Shown here one piece after another: positions 17,362 to 27,156 of a stretch of 64,000 nt of DNA (the first letter of the stretch is position 1; the number at the start of each line of letters is the position of its first letter). Both the position numbers and the translations under genes were made by a program. The DNA is taken from positions 124,001-188,000 of the forward strand of contig CAVZNF010000011.1 of the NCBI GenBank assembly GCA_963776565.1. The letters run 5' to 3'. The notes under the pieces were generated by a model, which was not told where the DNA came from, did not search any database, and saw only the letters and a program-made list of their open reading frames with translations. This DNA comes from GMQP-bins7 sp963776565 (GTDB taxonomy: Bacteria; Actinomycetota; Thermoleophilia; Gaiellales; Gaiellaceae).

Positions 17362-18445
17362 ATGAGCTCCCTGGCTGACAGGGATCCCGTCGCCGACGCC
17401 GCAGCGATGGGGCGCTCCGCGCAGGTCGTCGCGAGTGCGCTCGTCGCCGCTCGTTTTCTCCCCATCTGGCTCGCGATGGCGAGCCTGCTCGTCGTCGCCG
17501 CGCTCTTCGCGCCGAGCACGATCGGGAACACCTCGTGGTCCTACATCCTCCCGTACATGACGATCCTCGCGATCGCCGCGGTCGGGCAGATGCTCGTGGT
17601 GATGCAGGCGGGCATCGACCTCTCGACCGCTGGCGTGATCTCTCTCTGCGGGAACGTGCTCGTCGGCGTCAGCGTCGGGTCCGACCACGGACTGACCGTC
17701 GGGATCCTCGTCGCCCTCGGCCTTGGGGCGTTCGTGGGCTTCGTCAACGGAGTCCTCGTCGGGATCGTGAGACTCAACCCGCTGATCGTCACGCTGGCCG
17801 TCGGAGAGATCGTCTTCGCCTACAGCACGAAATACGCGCGCGAGCACACGATCTCGTTGCAGGTGCCGGGCTCGCTCGCGTCGTGGGCGGCGCGCAAGCC
17901 TCTCGGCGTCAGCGCCGTCTTCTGGACTGGCGTCGCGATCGCGATCGCCGTCGCGCTCCTGCTTCGCTACACGGCAGCTGGTCGGCGGTTTCAGGCGGTG
18001 GGAGCGAACCCGAGAGCGGCGTGGATGTCCGGGCTGCGCGTCCGGACACACGTGGTGTTCGCGTACACGGCGGCAGGATCCCTCTACGCGGTCGCCGCGA
18101 TCCTGCTCGCGGGTATCCGCATCACGCATCGACCCGCAGTTCGGAAACCAGTACCTCCTCGCGCCCATCGCCGCAGTCGTGCTCGCCGGGGCGGCGCTCT
18201 CGGGCGGGCTGGCGAGCGCGACGTCGACCTGGGTGGCTGCGCTCGCGCTCATCTTCCTGACGCAGATGCTGCTCATCTTCGGGCTCTCGGCGGCGATGCA
18301 GTTCATCGTGTTCGGTGCCGCGATCATCATCGGGATGCTGGTGTCGGGCGACCGGGTGGCGTCGCTCCTCGGCCGCGTCCTGCGGACGATCGAGACCAGG
18401 GGCGGCGGCAACGTACAGTCCACGAGATCAGCTGAGGCAGGCTGA
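17362..18445 (+). CDS. Sugar-type ABC transporter permease, RbsC family (frameshifted)
   Basis: About 360-aa integral membrane permease of the ribose/xylose/autoinducer-2 importer family. Helices span the length, with the characteristic GQMLVVMQAGIDLSTAGVISL near residue 73 and GFVNGVLVGIVRLNPLIVTLAV near 128. A one-base shift near 18127, within what should read ITxIDPQFGNQYLLAPIAA, moves the coding to another frame that carries AGAALSGGLASATSTW and the last helices to TGA at 18445. It is the first gene of a five-gene importer run and faces the amidohydrolase gene. Confidence 0.85.
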
Positions 18446-18459
18446 GTAAAGGAGGCACG

Positions 18460-19773
18460 ATGGAGGGCAGGAAGGAATCCGAGGTGTCACGGAAACGTCT
18501 ACCGAAGGTGGGCGCCGCGGCACTACTCGTGCTCGGGACCGCGCTCGCGCTCGCGCTCGTCTCGGCGAGTAGCGGGAGCACCGGAAGCAAGCACGCAACA
18601 GCTGCGAAGCCGGTCGTGATCAGCAGCGGCAAGGGGTTCGGCGAGGTCTACGCCGCCAAGGCGTCGACACTCAAGCACACGCTCTTCAAGGCAACGCTGA
18701 TCCCGAAGGCCGAGGATGGCGCGAAACATCGCCCTGGCCGGCGTACGGTCGCGCAGACAAGAAGGTCAACGAGGCGCTCGCCCTCAGGTGCTGGAAGAAC
18801 AACGGGTGCAAGACCGGCACGGGCGGCAAGCTCAAGGTCGCCTATATCGAGCAGTTCGGCGAGAACGTCTACCGCCAGGTGTCGAAGATGGAGTTCATCC
18901 TCCAGGCGCTGACGTATCCCCAGATCGGCGAGATCATCTACTCGAGCGCGCACGTGGACTTCAACAAGGCATTCGCCGACTGGAAGGCGGCAATCGCCCA
19001 GGGTGTCGACGTCATCGTCACGTACCCGGACTTCGGCGACGCCATGATCCCGGTGATGAAGGAGGCGACCGATGCCGGAATCCCGGTCGTAACCTACGCC
19101 TGGGGCTACGTCAGCGGATCCCGGCAAGAACTACACGGCGGTCGTGGGCGAGGACACCTGCGTGACCGGCAAAACGTGGGCGTACATCATGAACAGCCAC
19201 GTCAAGTCCGGGAAGATCGCGTTCCTCGGCGGCTTCGCAGGGAACCCGCTCTCCGAGGGCTGGCAGAAGTGCGAGGAGCCTGCGCTCAGACCGAGCATCG
19301 ATCTCGTCGCGAAGGAGCCGACGGACTGGAATCCGTCCAAGGTGCAGCAGGTCGTGGCGGGAATCCTCGCGAAGAATCCCGACATCAAGGGGTGGAGCTA
19401 CGAGTACGGGCTCGGCATGGGCCAGGGCGGCGTCGCGGCGTACAAGGCCGCGGGCATTCCGTTCAACACCGTCCTGACGCTCCGCACGGACGACGTCGGC
19501 ATGGGCTGCTTCTTCAACCAGCAAAAGAACCCGAAGCTGGAGATGTACTACACCAGCTCCTTCAACTCGCACATCCGGGTCGCCTTGACGGCCGGGATGA
19601 TGAAGCTCAAGGGAGCGAAGATCCCGCCGAAGATCGTGTTCCCGATCGAGCTGCAGAACCAGCGGGACCGCGACTCCTGCGTCAAGGGCTACCCGCTGGA
19701 GGCGTCGGCGACATCCCTCGTCTCGAGGAGCCTGTTCAAGAAGATGTATCCGACAAGTCCTGTCGCCCCGTAG
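18460..19773 (+). CDS. Sugar-type ABC transporter substrate-binding protein (two frameshifts)
   Basis: About 435-aa exported binding protein of the ribose/periplasmic-binding type I family, with a good ribosome-binding site (AAAGGAGGCACG) before ATG 18460. A hydrophobic signal segment (GAAALLVLGTALALALVSAS) is followed by a mature domain. Frame changes occur near 18730 (after KAEDGA) and near 19121 (within VSGxPGKNYTAVVGEDTC). Recognisable segments include KLKVAYIEQFGENVYRQ, AIAQGVDVIVTYPDFGDAM, SGKIAFLGGFAGNPLSEGWQ and GVAAYKAAGIPFNTV. Pairs of Cys (CWKNNGC, CFF, DSC) suggest disulfides. Ligand not predictable from sequence. Confidence 0.82.
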
Positions 19774-19802
19774 GAGGAAACAGGCACAGAACGATCGAAA
19801 CG

Positions 19803-21373
19803 ATGTCGAGTCCCGGGCCTGCTCGCGGGGGAAACCACGTTTCCCCCGCGAGCCCCGTCCTCTCGCTTCGGGGCGTGTCCAAGGCGTTCGGTGCGGTACA
19901 GGCGCTTCGTGAGGTCAGCGTCGACTGCCGCGCAGGCGAGATCCACGCCCTCGTCGGGGAGAACGGGTCCGGGAAGTCGACACTGCTCGGGATAGCCAGC
20001 GGTTTCCTCGCCCCCGACGAAGGCACCGTCGTGATCGGCGAGACCGAGCGCCGCCGAGTCTCTCCCGCCGGGAGCCGCCGACTCGGTCTCGGCATCGCTT
20101 ACCAGACGTACTCGCACGTCTTGCCTCTCTCGGTGGCCGAGAACCTCTACCTCGCAGCCCCGTCAGATCACCGGCCCACGTACGGACACATGAACGAGTG
20201 GGCGGCCGACCGGCTGGCCGAGTTCGGCCTCGACCTCCCGCCGACCGCTCCCACGGGGGCGCTCTCGCTCGCGGAGCGACAGCTCCTCGAGGTCGTGAAG
20301 GCGCTGCTCGCTCAGCCGAAGGTGCTGCTCCTCGACGAGCCGACCACGGCCCTCGGGCCGGAGGCGTCGACCAACTGCATACGCTCGTCCACGAGCGGAG
20401 CCGCGCCGGCGTCGGGATCGTCTACGTCAGCCATCGCCTGCCCGAGGTCCTCGGCATTGCGGATCGCATCAGCGTTCTCCGCGACGGGGTGTGCCAGGGA
20501 ACGTTCGAGGCGGCCTCGATGTCGGAGGAGAGCCTCGTCGCCCTCATGATCGGACGTCCTCTCCAGCTTGCATTTCCGCCGCGCCACGAGCGTGAGACGG
20601 AGCGCGAGGTTCTGCTCGCGGTCTCGGGATTGCGGGGCGATCGGTTCGGGCCGATCGACCTCGAGGTCGCGAGCGGCGAGATCATCGGAATCGCGGGCGC
20701 GGAGGGCAACGGGCAGGTGCAGTTCCTCCGGGCGCTCGCCGGTGCGGAGCGGGCCACGGGCACGGCGACGTGCGACGGCAGGGAGCTCGACTCGAGCTCG
20801 CCGCTCGGCCCGCTGCGCGCGGGAGTCGTGCTGCTGAGCGGCGATCGGGCGTCCGAATCACTCTTTGGGGTTCTGAGCGTCCGCGCCAATGCGACCGTCC
20901 AAGTCCTGCGGCGGCTCGGACGCCTGGGGTTCCTCAACCGTCGTCGCGAGCGGCGCACGGTTGACGATCTCGTGCGGCGCCTGAGCATCCGCACAGCGTC
21001 GATCGAGCAGTCGGTGCAGACGCTCTCTGGCGGAAACCAGCAGAAGGTCTCGCTGACACGGCCGTTCCTGCGCGGAGACGTCAAGGTCATCCTGGCCGAG
21101 GAGCCCACCCAGGGGGTCGACGTCGCCGCCCGCTTCGACATCTACCTAGCGCTGCGGCAGAAGGCGAAGGAGGGCGTCGCGACGATCGTCAAGTCGAGCG
21201 ACCCGCTCGAGCTCGCGGGCCTCTGCGACCGGGTGGTGGTGATGTCGCGCGGACGAATCGTCGACGAGATCCCCGGTGAGGAGCTCGGCGAGCGTCGGAT
21301 CGTCGAGGCGATCGTCGGCTCGCGGGCCGGTGCCAGAGGGCAAGCGACCGAGAGCCCGGAGGAGTCGGCGTGA
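19803..21373 (+). CDS. Sugar-type ABC transporter ATPase with two nucleotide-binding domains (frameshifted)
   Basis: About 520-aa RbsA/XylG-like duplicated ATPase. Domain 1 has Walker A GENGSGKST, signature LSLAERQLLEVVKAL and Walker B VLLLDEPTTALGP. Domain 2 has the altered P-loop GAEGNGQVQ normal for this family, signature LSGGNQQKVSL and VILAEEPTQGVDV. One G appears to be missing at about 20370 (GAGGCGTCGACC for GAGGCGGTCGACC), which breaks the frame right after domain 1 Walker B; the next frame resumes VDQLHTLVHERSRAGVGIVY. Its stop overlaps the GTG of the second permease. Confidence 0.86.
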
Positions 21374-22383
21374 GGATCGGCAGGTTCAGCGGGGCATTGC
21401 CACTTGTCCTGATGGCGATCCTCATCCTGGCGGTCGGCGCGTTCGCAACTGTCCGCCAGGACGCGTTCCTGACGAGCTTCAACCTCCACAACTTGCTGCT
21501 GCTGACCATGCCGCTCGCACTCGTAACGCTCGGACAGACCTGCGCACTCCTCGTCGGCGGCTTCGACATCTCGGTGGCGGCGCTCATGACCTTCTGTGTC
21601 GTCGTCGCGTCGTACACGATGGCGTTCGACAAATCGACGTGGGCGTTGTTGCCCGGGGGCCTGGTGCTCATTGCCGTGGGACTCGGAGTCGGGATCTTCA
21701 ACGCCGTGCTCGTCCGCGTGCTCAAGCTTCCGTCGATCATCGCGACGCTTGGAACGTTCAGCATCCTCCAGGGCGCATCGCTCCTCCTCCGGGATCACCC
21801 TGAGGGGCCTATCTCGAGCGAGGCCGTCAGTGGTCTCACGAAGAGCGTCAGCTTCATACCGATCGCCTTCATCGGGGTCGTCGTCCTCGCCGTCGCCGGC
21901 GATCTATGGCTTTACCGCACGCGCACGGGACTCGCCACGAGGGCGGTCGGCCTCGACGAGACGTCGTCGCGCCGGCTCGGGATGGCAACCGGCCGGATCG
22001 TATTCCTCGCGTTCGTCGCCTGCTCGCTGATGGCGTCCCTCGCCGGCCTGTACCTCGCGGCACAGGTCCAGATCGGCTCGCCGATCCTCGACCCCGGCTT
22101 CTCACTCGAGAGCATCGCCTGCGCCGTCCTCGGCGGAGCGGCCCTGTCCGGCGGTAGAGGTTCGTTCGTGGGCGCGCTGCTCGCCGCACTCTTCCTCTCG
22201 CTGATCGACAACATCCTGCCGCTGTTCCACCAGCCGTCGGAGTACTCGCAGGTGACCATCGGCGTGCTGATCCTGCTGGCGCTCGTGCTCTACTCGGCCC
22301 CCGAGCTCCTTGCCCGCTTCCGGACCAGCACGGCCGGTGTCGGTCGGCTCGACACCGGCGACGGTGAAGCGACCGCAGGTTGA
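21370..22383 (+). CDS. Sugar-type ABC transporter permease 2, RbsC family
   Basis: A 337-aa intact permease with about nine to ten helices and the family motif GQTCALLVGGFDISVAALM near 55 and LGGAALSGGRGSFVGALLAA near 255. It starts with GTG overlapping the ATPase stop. Having two permease genes in one importer fits a heterodimeric channel. It ends 8 bp before the convergent regulator gene. Confidence 0.9.
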   Translation: MRIGRFSGALPLVLMAILILAVGAFATVRQDAFLTSFNLHNLLLLTMPLALVTLGQTCALLVGGFDISVAALMTFCVVVASYTMAFDKSTWALLPGGLVLIAVGLGVGIFNAVLVRVLKLPSIIATLGTFSILQGASLLLRDHPEGPISSEAVSGLTKSVSFIPIAFIGVVVLAVAGDLWLYRTRTGLATRAVGLDETSSRRLGMATGRIVFLAFVACSLMASLAGLYLAAQVQIGSPILDPGFSLESIACAVLGGAALSGGRGSFVGALLAALFLSLIDNILPLFHQPSEYSQVTIGVLILLALVLYSAPELLARFRTSTAGVGRLDTGDGEATAG

Positions 22384-22390
22384 GAGGCCG

Positions 22391-23044
22391 CTAGTCCGCG
22401 ACCGAACGTGGACGCGACACGGTCGTCGTCCGCGGATCCGCCTCGCGGCCGATGACGACCCAGACCGCGTGGACCGGCTCGCCGCCCACGGCCCAGAGCC
22501 GGTGCGGCGACGACGAGTCGAAGGCGATCGACCCACCCGGACCGAGCTCATACACCTCGAACCCACCTGCACGCCCAGCGCTCCACTCGTCACATACCCG
22601 TACTCCCTGCCGCCGTGCGTCATCAGCGCGTCCTCGGGGCACGACGCGGCGCCGACCGGGTACACGACGTAGAGGAACTCCACGTCGGGGTCGCGCTCAT
22701 GCGTGAGCCGCTCCCAGCGCATGCCGGAAGCGAGGTTGATGACCGGTCGCGTCTCGGGCCGTTCTGCGAGGCCGTGGCCCGGCTCGGACGACGCGCTCCT
22801 CCGGCTGCTCGCCGAAGACGTCGCTCATGGTCATGCCGAGCTCCGTGACGATGGCGTACAGCGTGCTGACCGACGGATTGACGCGGTCGAGCTCGATCTG
22901 CGAGACGAGGCTCGGAGACACGCCCACCCGACGAGCGAGCTCGCGGAGTCCGATGCCGAGGCGCTCTCGTTCGGCACGGAGACGATGACCGACCTTCGAC
23001 GCCTCGAATGGCCCGTTCGAAGAAGCGGGCTCGCTAGCGGACAC
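22391..23044 (-). CDS. XRE-family regulator with C-terminal cupin sensor (two frameshifts)
   Basis: About 215-aa transcription factor. The N-terminal helix-turn-helix (residues about 18-75) contains LRAERERLGIGLRELARRVG and SPSLVSQIELDRVNPS. The C-terminal cupin, read in two other frames, includes EYGYVTSGALGVQVG, VYELGPGGSIAFDSSSPHRL and HAVWVVIGREADP. Shifts lie near 22790 and 22562 (GTGGGTTCGAG for GTGGGTTTCGAG). The GTG start at 23044 overlaps the E1beta stop by 11 bp. This architecture usually senses a small carboxylate or amine and represses the local catabolic operon, so it probably controls this locus and the convergent importer. Confidence 0.8.
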
Positions 23045-24002
23045 GGGCGCGAATCTCCTGTGCGATGCGCCTTGCACCGGGCAGGAACGCGTCCTCGAGA
23101 GGCGGGCTGTAGGGGATCGGGCTGTTAGGCGTCGCGATGCGCCACGCGTCGTCGAGATAGCCGAGACCGTGCTCGACGACCGAAGCGAGCACCTCGCCCG
23201 CCCAGCCGCCGGTGATCGGCCCCTCCTCCACGACGACGAGCCTGTTCGTCTTCCGGACCGAGGCGAGGACGGTGTCGAGATCGAACGGCCGAAGCGTGCG
23301 CAGGTCGACCACTTCGACCGAGACGCCGTCGGCCTCGAGCTCAGCCGCGGCCTCGAGACCGTCGTGAACGCCCTTCATCGCCGTGACGAGCGTGACATCT
23401 CGTCCTTCGCGGGTCACGGCGGCCTCGCCGAGCCGGCCCGGTTCGCCGTCCACCTCGCCCTCGAGCGCGTAGAGGCGCTTGTGCTCGAAGAAGAGCACGG
23501 GGTTGTCGTCACGGACAGCCGCCTTGAGCAGCGCCTTCGCGTCGGCCGGGTTCGACGGGGCGACGATCTTGAGGCCCGGGACGCCCATGAACCACGACAC
23601 TGGCATCTGCGAATGGATAGCGCCGAATTGGCCCCCGGCGCCGACCACCGAGCGAATGACGAGGGGAACGCTGACCTGCTCCTGCGTGAGGAACCAGTAC
23701 TTCGTCGACTGGTTCACGAGGCTGTCCATCGCGAGCGTGAGGAAGTCCCCGAACATGATCTCGATGACCGGTCGCAGACCATGCACCGCCGAGCCGAACG
23801 CGGCGCCCGCGAGCGCCAGCTCGGAGATGGGCGTGTCGAAGACCCGCTCTGGGCCGTACTTGTCGTAGAGGCCCGTCGTGGTGGCGAAGACCCCACCCGC
23901 TACGGCGACGTCCTCGCCGAAGAGAATCACCCGCTCGTCGGCCGAGAGCTCCTCGTCGAGTGCATCGCGGATCGCGGTGCGGAAGGCGACGGTGTCGGTC
24001 AT
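23034..24002 (-). CDS. 2-oxoacid dehydrogenase E1 component beta subunit
   Basis: A 322-aa transketolase-like subunit (AcoB/PdhB/BkdB) that with E1alpha decarboxylates a 2-oxoacid and passes the acyl group to lipoyl-E2. Diagnostic segments are VILFGEDVAVAGGVFATTTG, FDTPISELALAGAAFGSAV, SQMPVSWFMGVPGLKIVAPS and VEVVDLRTLRPFD. It lies 7 bp after the E2 stop in the order E1alpha-E2-E1beta, an arrangement seen in acetoin and branched-chain systems. No E3 gene is present in the window. The natural 2-oxo substrate is unknown. Confidence 0.9.
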   Translation of the reverse strand: MTDTVAFRTAIRDALDEELSADERVILFGEDVAVAGGVFATTTGLYDKYGPERVFDTPISELALAGAAFGSAVHGLRPVIEIMFGDFLTLAMDSLVNQSTKYWFLTQEQVSVPLVIRSVVGAGGQFGAIHSQMPVSWFMGVPGLKIVAPSNPADAKALLKAAVRDDNPVLFFEHKRLYALEGEVDGEPGRLGEAAVTREGRDVTLVTAMKGVHDGLEAAAELEADGVSVEVVDLRTLRPFDLDTVLASVRKTNRLVVVEEGPITGGWAGEVLASVVEHGLGYLDDAWRIATPNSPIPYSPPLEDAFLPGARRIAQEIRARVR

Positions 24003-24009
24003 CGCCTGC

Positions 24010-25228
24010 TCACAGTTCAAGGGCGAGCGGCCGCTCGAGCAGCTCGCGTAGACGGGACAGGAAGCGCGCGCCGTCCGCGCCATAGACGACGCGGTGGTCG
24101 CAGCTCAGCGTGACGGTCAGCAAATCGCTGAACACGAAGCCGCCGGCGTCATCCTCGACGGGTGCCCGCCGGGCACCGCCGACGGCGAGGATCGCGACCT
24201 GCGGCGGATCGATGATCGCGGTGAACGCTCGCACTCCGAACATGCCGAGATTCGAGACCGTGAAGGTGCCGTCCTGGAAGTCCTCCGGTCTCAGGGTGCG
24301 CCGCCGCGCGCCGTCCGCCAGCGCTCGCGTCTCCTCGGCGAGCTCGGCCAGCGACTTCCGGTCGGCGTCACGCACGACCGGCACGAGCAGAGCATCGTCC
24401 GTGGCGACTGCGATGCCCACGTTCACGCGTGAGTAGCACTCGACCTTGCCGTCGACGTAGGAGGCGTTGAAGCGAGGGAACTCGCGGAGCGTGGCAGCCG
24501 CGGCCTTGACCACGAAGTCGTTGACCGACGGAGCCTCCTCGCTCCTCGCTCGCGCCTCCCGCCGCGACGCGACGATCTGCGACACGTCAACGTCCGTCGA
24601 GACGGTGAAGACCGGGATCGTCGTCGCCGACTCGGTCATCCGGCGGGCGATCGTCGCTTGCGTCGGCGTCGGCTCGTGGACGCTGACCTCGCCCTTGCCG
24701 GAGACCGGCGCTCGCGTCGGCGGAGCCAGCGGCGGTATCCGCCTCGGCGGCCGCTCGTGTCACATCCTCGACGGTGATTCTGCCGCCCGGACCGGTGCCG
24801 GTGACCTCGTGAAGGGAGACGCCGAGCTCGACCGCAGTCCGGCGCGCGACCGGCGTCGCGACGGGACGACCCGACGCCGAGTCGTCGACAGCGGGACTCT
24901 CTTCGGCGGCCACGATCGCAACGGAGGGCGGAGCCAGCCGCTCGGGCGGCGAAGGCGCCGGCCGTGCCTCTTCGGCCTCCGCGCCGTCGCCATTGGCGAG
25001 CGTCGCGATCGGCTCACCCACGCCCACGGTCGCGCCCTCTGGGGCAAGGATCGAGTCGAGCGTCCCGTCCCACTCGGCCTCGTAGATCACGGTGGCCTTG
25101 TCGGTCTCGACCTCGATCAAGCCCTCGCCTCGCTCGAAGGCCTCGCCCGCGGCCTTCAGCCAGCGGAGGATGACCGCGTCGGCCATGGAGTCGGAGAGCT
25201 TCGGCATGGTCAGCTGGCGCGGCGGCAC
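24010..25228 (-). CDS. Lipoyl-dependent 2-oxoacid dehydrogenase E2 acyltransferase (frameshifted)
   Basis: About 405-aa dihydrolipoyl acyltransferase. Residues 1-80 form the lipoyl domain with the modified Lys in EVETDKATV; an E3-binding domain follows (RPVATPVARRTAVELGVSL, TGTGPGGRITVEDV); the catalytic domain ends with DHRVVYGADGARFL, holding the active His and Asp. A one-base shift near 24707 separates the peripheral-binding domain from the catalytic domain; the restored linker reads APVSGKGEVSVHEPTPTQ. The GTG at 25228 is 6 bp after the E1alpha stop; an ATG at 25207 is an alternative. Confidence 0.88.
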
Positions 25229-25234
25229 GGAGCG

Positions 25235-26215
25235 TCAGTCCTTGAACTCACGAGCACGTAGCTCGGTCGGGAAAGGCGCGGCGAGCCCGCTCTCGCGCAT
25301 CCGCTCGAGCTGCGCGCTCATCTCGGACTCGATCTCGTCGAGGTCGCCCGCGTCGACCCCTTCTGCCTCGAGCTGCGCGCGGAGAATGACGATCGGGTCC
25401 CGCGCCTTCCACTGCTCGAGCTCGCCGTCGGGGCGATACGCACCGGGATCGCTTCGCGAGTGGCCGACGAAGCGGTACGTGAGCGCCTCGACGAACACGG
25501 GCCCGTCACCAGCGCGCGCATGCGCGACAGCGTTGCGGGCCGCCTCGCGCACGGTCCACACGCTCATGCCGTCGATCGTCTCGGCGGTCACGCCCATGAC
25601 CTCGGCGCGTGCCCGAATCTCGCCCGCGGTCACCGAGCGGAACGGCGTGTACTCGCCGTAGCCGTTGTTCTCGCAGACGAGCACGACGGGCAAGTGGAAG
25701 ACCTGCGCGAAGTTGAGACACTCGAAGACGTAGCCCTGGTTCATCGCGCCGTCGCCGAAGTACGCCACTGCGACGCCGCCTGTCGTCCGCTTGAGTGCCA
25801 GCGCCGCCCCGGTCGCGGCAGCGATGCTCCCCCCGACGATCCCGAACGAGCCGATCAGCCGATCGCTGGGCGAGTTGATGTTCATCGATCCCGCCCGGCC
25901 GCCGTTCACCCCGGATTCGCGCCCGAGCATCTCGTCGAGCAGCGCTTGCGGGTCGACTCCGACCGCGAGCGCGTGACCGTGTCCGCGGTACGTCGCAGCC
26001 ACGCGGTCGCGCTCGTCGAGAACGCTCGCGACACCCGTCGCGATCGCCTCCTGCCCCGAGTACAGATGTGTCGTCCCATAGACCTCGCCGGCGAGGAACA
26101 GCGACTGGACGAGATCCTCGAACCCGCGGATGAGGAGCATCTGGCGGTAGATCCGCGTGTACAGATCGAGGTCGTCGAGCACGCCGGTCGCCGGCTCGTC
26201 GCTGACGTGGCTCAT
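25235..26215 (-). CDS. 2-oxoacid dehydrogenase E1 component alpha subunit
   Basis: A 326-aa thiamine-diphosphate subunit (AcoA/PdhA type). The TPP-binding motif GDGAMNQGYVFECLNFA...CENN is near residue 155; the phosphorylation-loop-like region RFVGHSRSDPGAYR is near 270. RGHGHALAVGVDP and GKxGSMN-like GRAGSMNINS also fit. It is translated after the bicupin gene with a 4-bp overlap (26212-26215), so the bicupin, E1alpha, E2 and E1beta form one unit. Confidence 0.9.
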   Translation of the reverse strand: MSHVSDEPATGVLDDLDLYTRIYRQMLLIRGFEDLVQSLFLAGEVYGTTHLYSGQEAIATGVASVLDERDRVAATYRGHGHALAVGVDPQALLDEMLGRESGVNGGRAGSMNINSPSDRLIGSFGIVGGSIAAATGAALALKRTTGGVAVAYFGDGAMNQGYVFECLNFAQVFHLPVVLVCENNGYGEYTPFRSVTAGEIRARAEVMGVTAETIDGMSVWTVREAARNAVAHARAGDGPVFVEALTYRFVGHSRSDPGAYRPDGELEQWKARDPIVILRAQLEAEGVDAGDLDEIESEMSAQLERMRESGLAAPFPTELRAREFKD

Positions 26216-27156
26216 GCCGCACCGACGCCCGCGCTGGAGGCAAGACGCTCCGCGAGGTAGTTCCAGTCACGCTCGTGCCGGTACGAGAAGCGAGCCGGCG
26301 GCCCAGGTGCCGAGGTCTCGAGCCACCGCACGCGGTTTCCCTGCGTCTCGTAGAACGCGTGCACGCATCCGGTGCCCGTCCAGAAGGCGTCGCCGGGGCG
26401 AAGGGTGTACCGGTCGCCGTCCGCCACGACGTCGACCTCTCCCTCGAGCATGTAGTAGGACTCCTCGAACGGGTGGTCGTGGGGGTTGGCGCAAGCTCCG
26501 GGCTCGTAGTCGACCATGAACATCGTGTGGAGCTGCGCATCGAGGCGCTGGTCGACGAGCATCTTCACGGCGATCCCGCTGTAGGCGAGGACGGCGGTTG
26601 CCATGCTCCCCGATACGGTTGGCGCACCCATTGCCTGGCCGCGCTTGAGGAGATCGAGATCCATCTCGCCGTCCGTGAGCAGGAACAGGTTGTGGTTGCG
26701 CGGATCGCGGGCGTCGAGCGCAGCAGCCGGAGCATCCGGCGCAGGTCCGAGGAAGAACGTGTCGCTGGCGTCGGCGCGCGGACGCGGTGAGGCCATCTCG
26801 ATCCACCGCGCGCGGTCGCCGCAACGAAACGCATGTGGCGTGCCCACGGGTACCGCCCCGCAGGCGCCGGGCTCGAGCTTCACTCCCCGCCCTTCCAGAT
26901 AGAGCAGCGGCTCCCCCTCGAGAACGTAGAAGCTCGTCTCGTACGAGTGCAGGTGCTCGTCGACGTGGCCGTCGACGAGCGAGACCAGCGTCAGCGCCAT
27001 ATGCGTCGAGCCCAGCGTGCCGTCGACGAGCCGGCAGGTCGTCAGGCCGCTCGAGCGGCCCGGCAGCGCGTCGCCGAGCTCGATGTCCTCGCGCCGCACG
27101 AGGCGATATCCGGGGCGCCCGTCCGCGAGCTCGTGCGTGCCGGTCTCGCCGGTCAT
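26212..27156 (-). CDS. Bicupin protein, ureidoglycine-aminohydrolase-like
   Basis: A 314-aa protein with two cupin barrels. The first has ligands in EHLHSYETSFYVLEG and GTPHAF; the second in NPHDHPFEESYYMLEG and GCVHAF. Each half therefore keeps a His-x-His...Glu...His set, unlike many bicupins where one site is dead. The closest architecture I recognise is AllE/YlbA, a Mn-dependent ureidoglycine aminohydrolase, but cupin specificity is hard to infer. The start at 27156 overlaps the stop of the M24 gene by ATGA; the frame is open far upstream but only as an out-of-frame shadow of that gene. Confidence 0.82.
   Translation of the reverse strand: MTGETGTHELADGRPGYRLVRREDIELGDALPGRSSGLTTCRLVDGTLGSTHMALTLVSLVDGHVDEHLHSYETSFYVLEGEPLLYLEGRGVKLEPGACGAVPVGTPHAFRCGDRARWIEMASPRPRADASDTFFLGPAPDAPAAALDARDPRNHNLFLLTDGEMDLDLLKRGQAMGAPTVSGSMATAVLAYSGIAVKMLVDQRLDAQLHTMFMVDYEPGACANPHDHPFEESYYMLEGEVDVVADGDRYTLRPGDAFWTGTGCVHAFYETQGNRVRWLETSAPGPPARFSYRHERDWNYLAERLASSAGVGAA

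Noticed and set aside
17080..18423. 447-codon minus-strand frame opposite the RbsC-type permease
   Set aside because: Composition is that of reverse-complemented hydrophobic codons; the permease is clear on the plus strand.
24460..25261. Plus-strand frame opposite E2
   Set aside because: Shadow of the lipoyl and linker coding sequence; no independent support.
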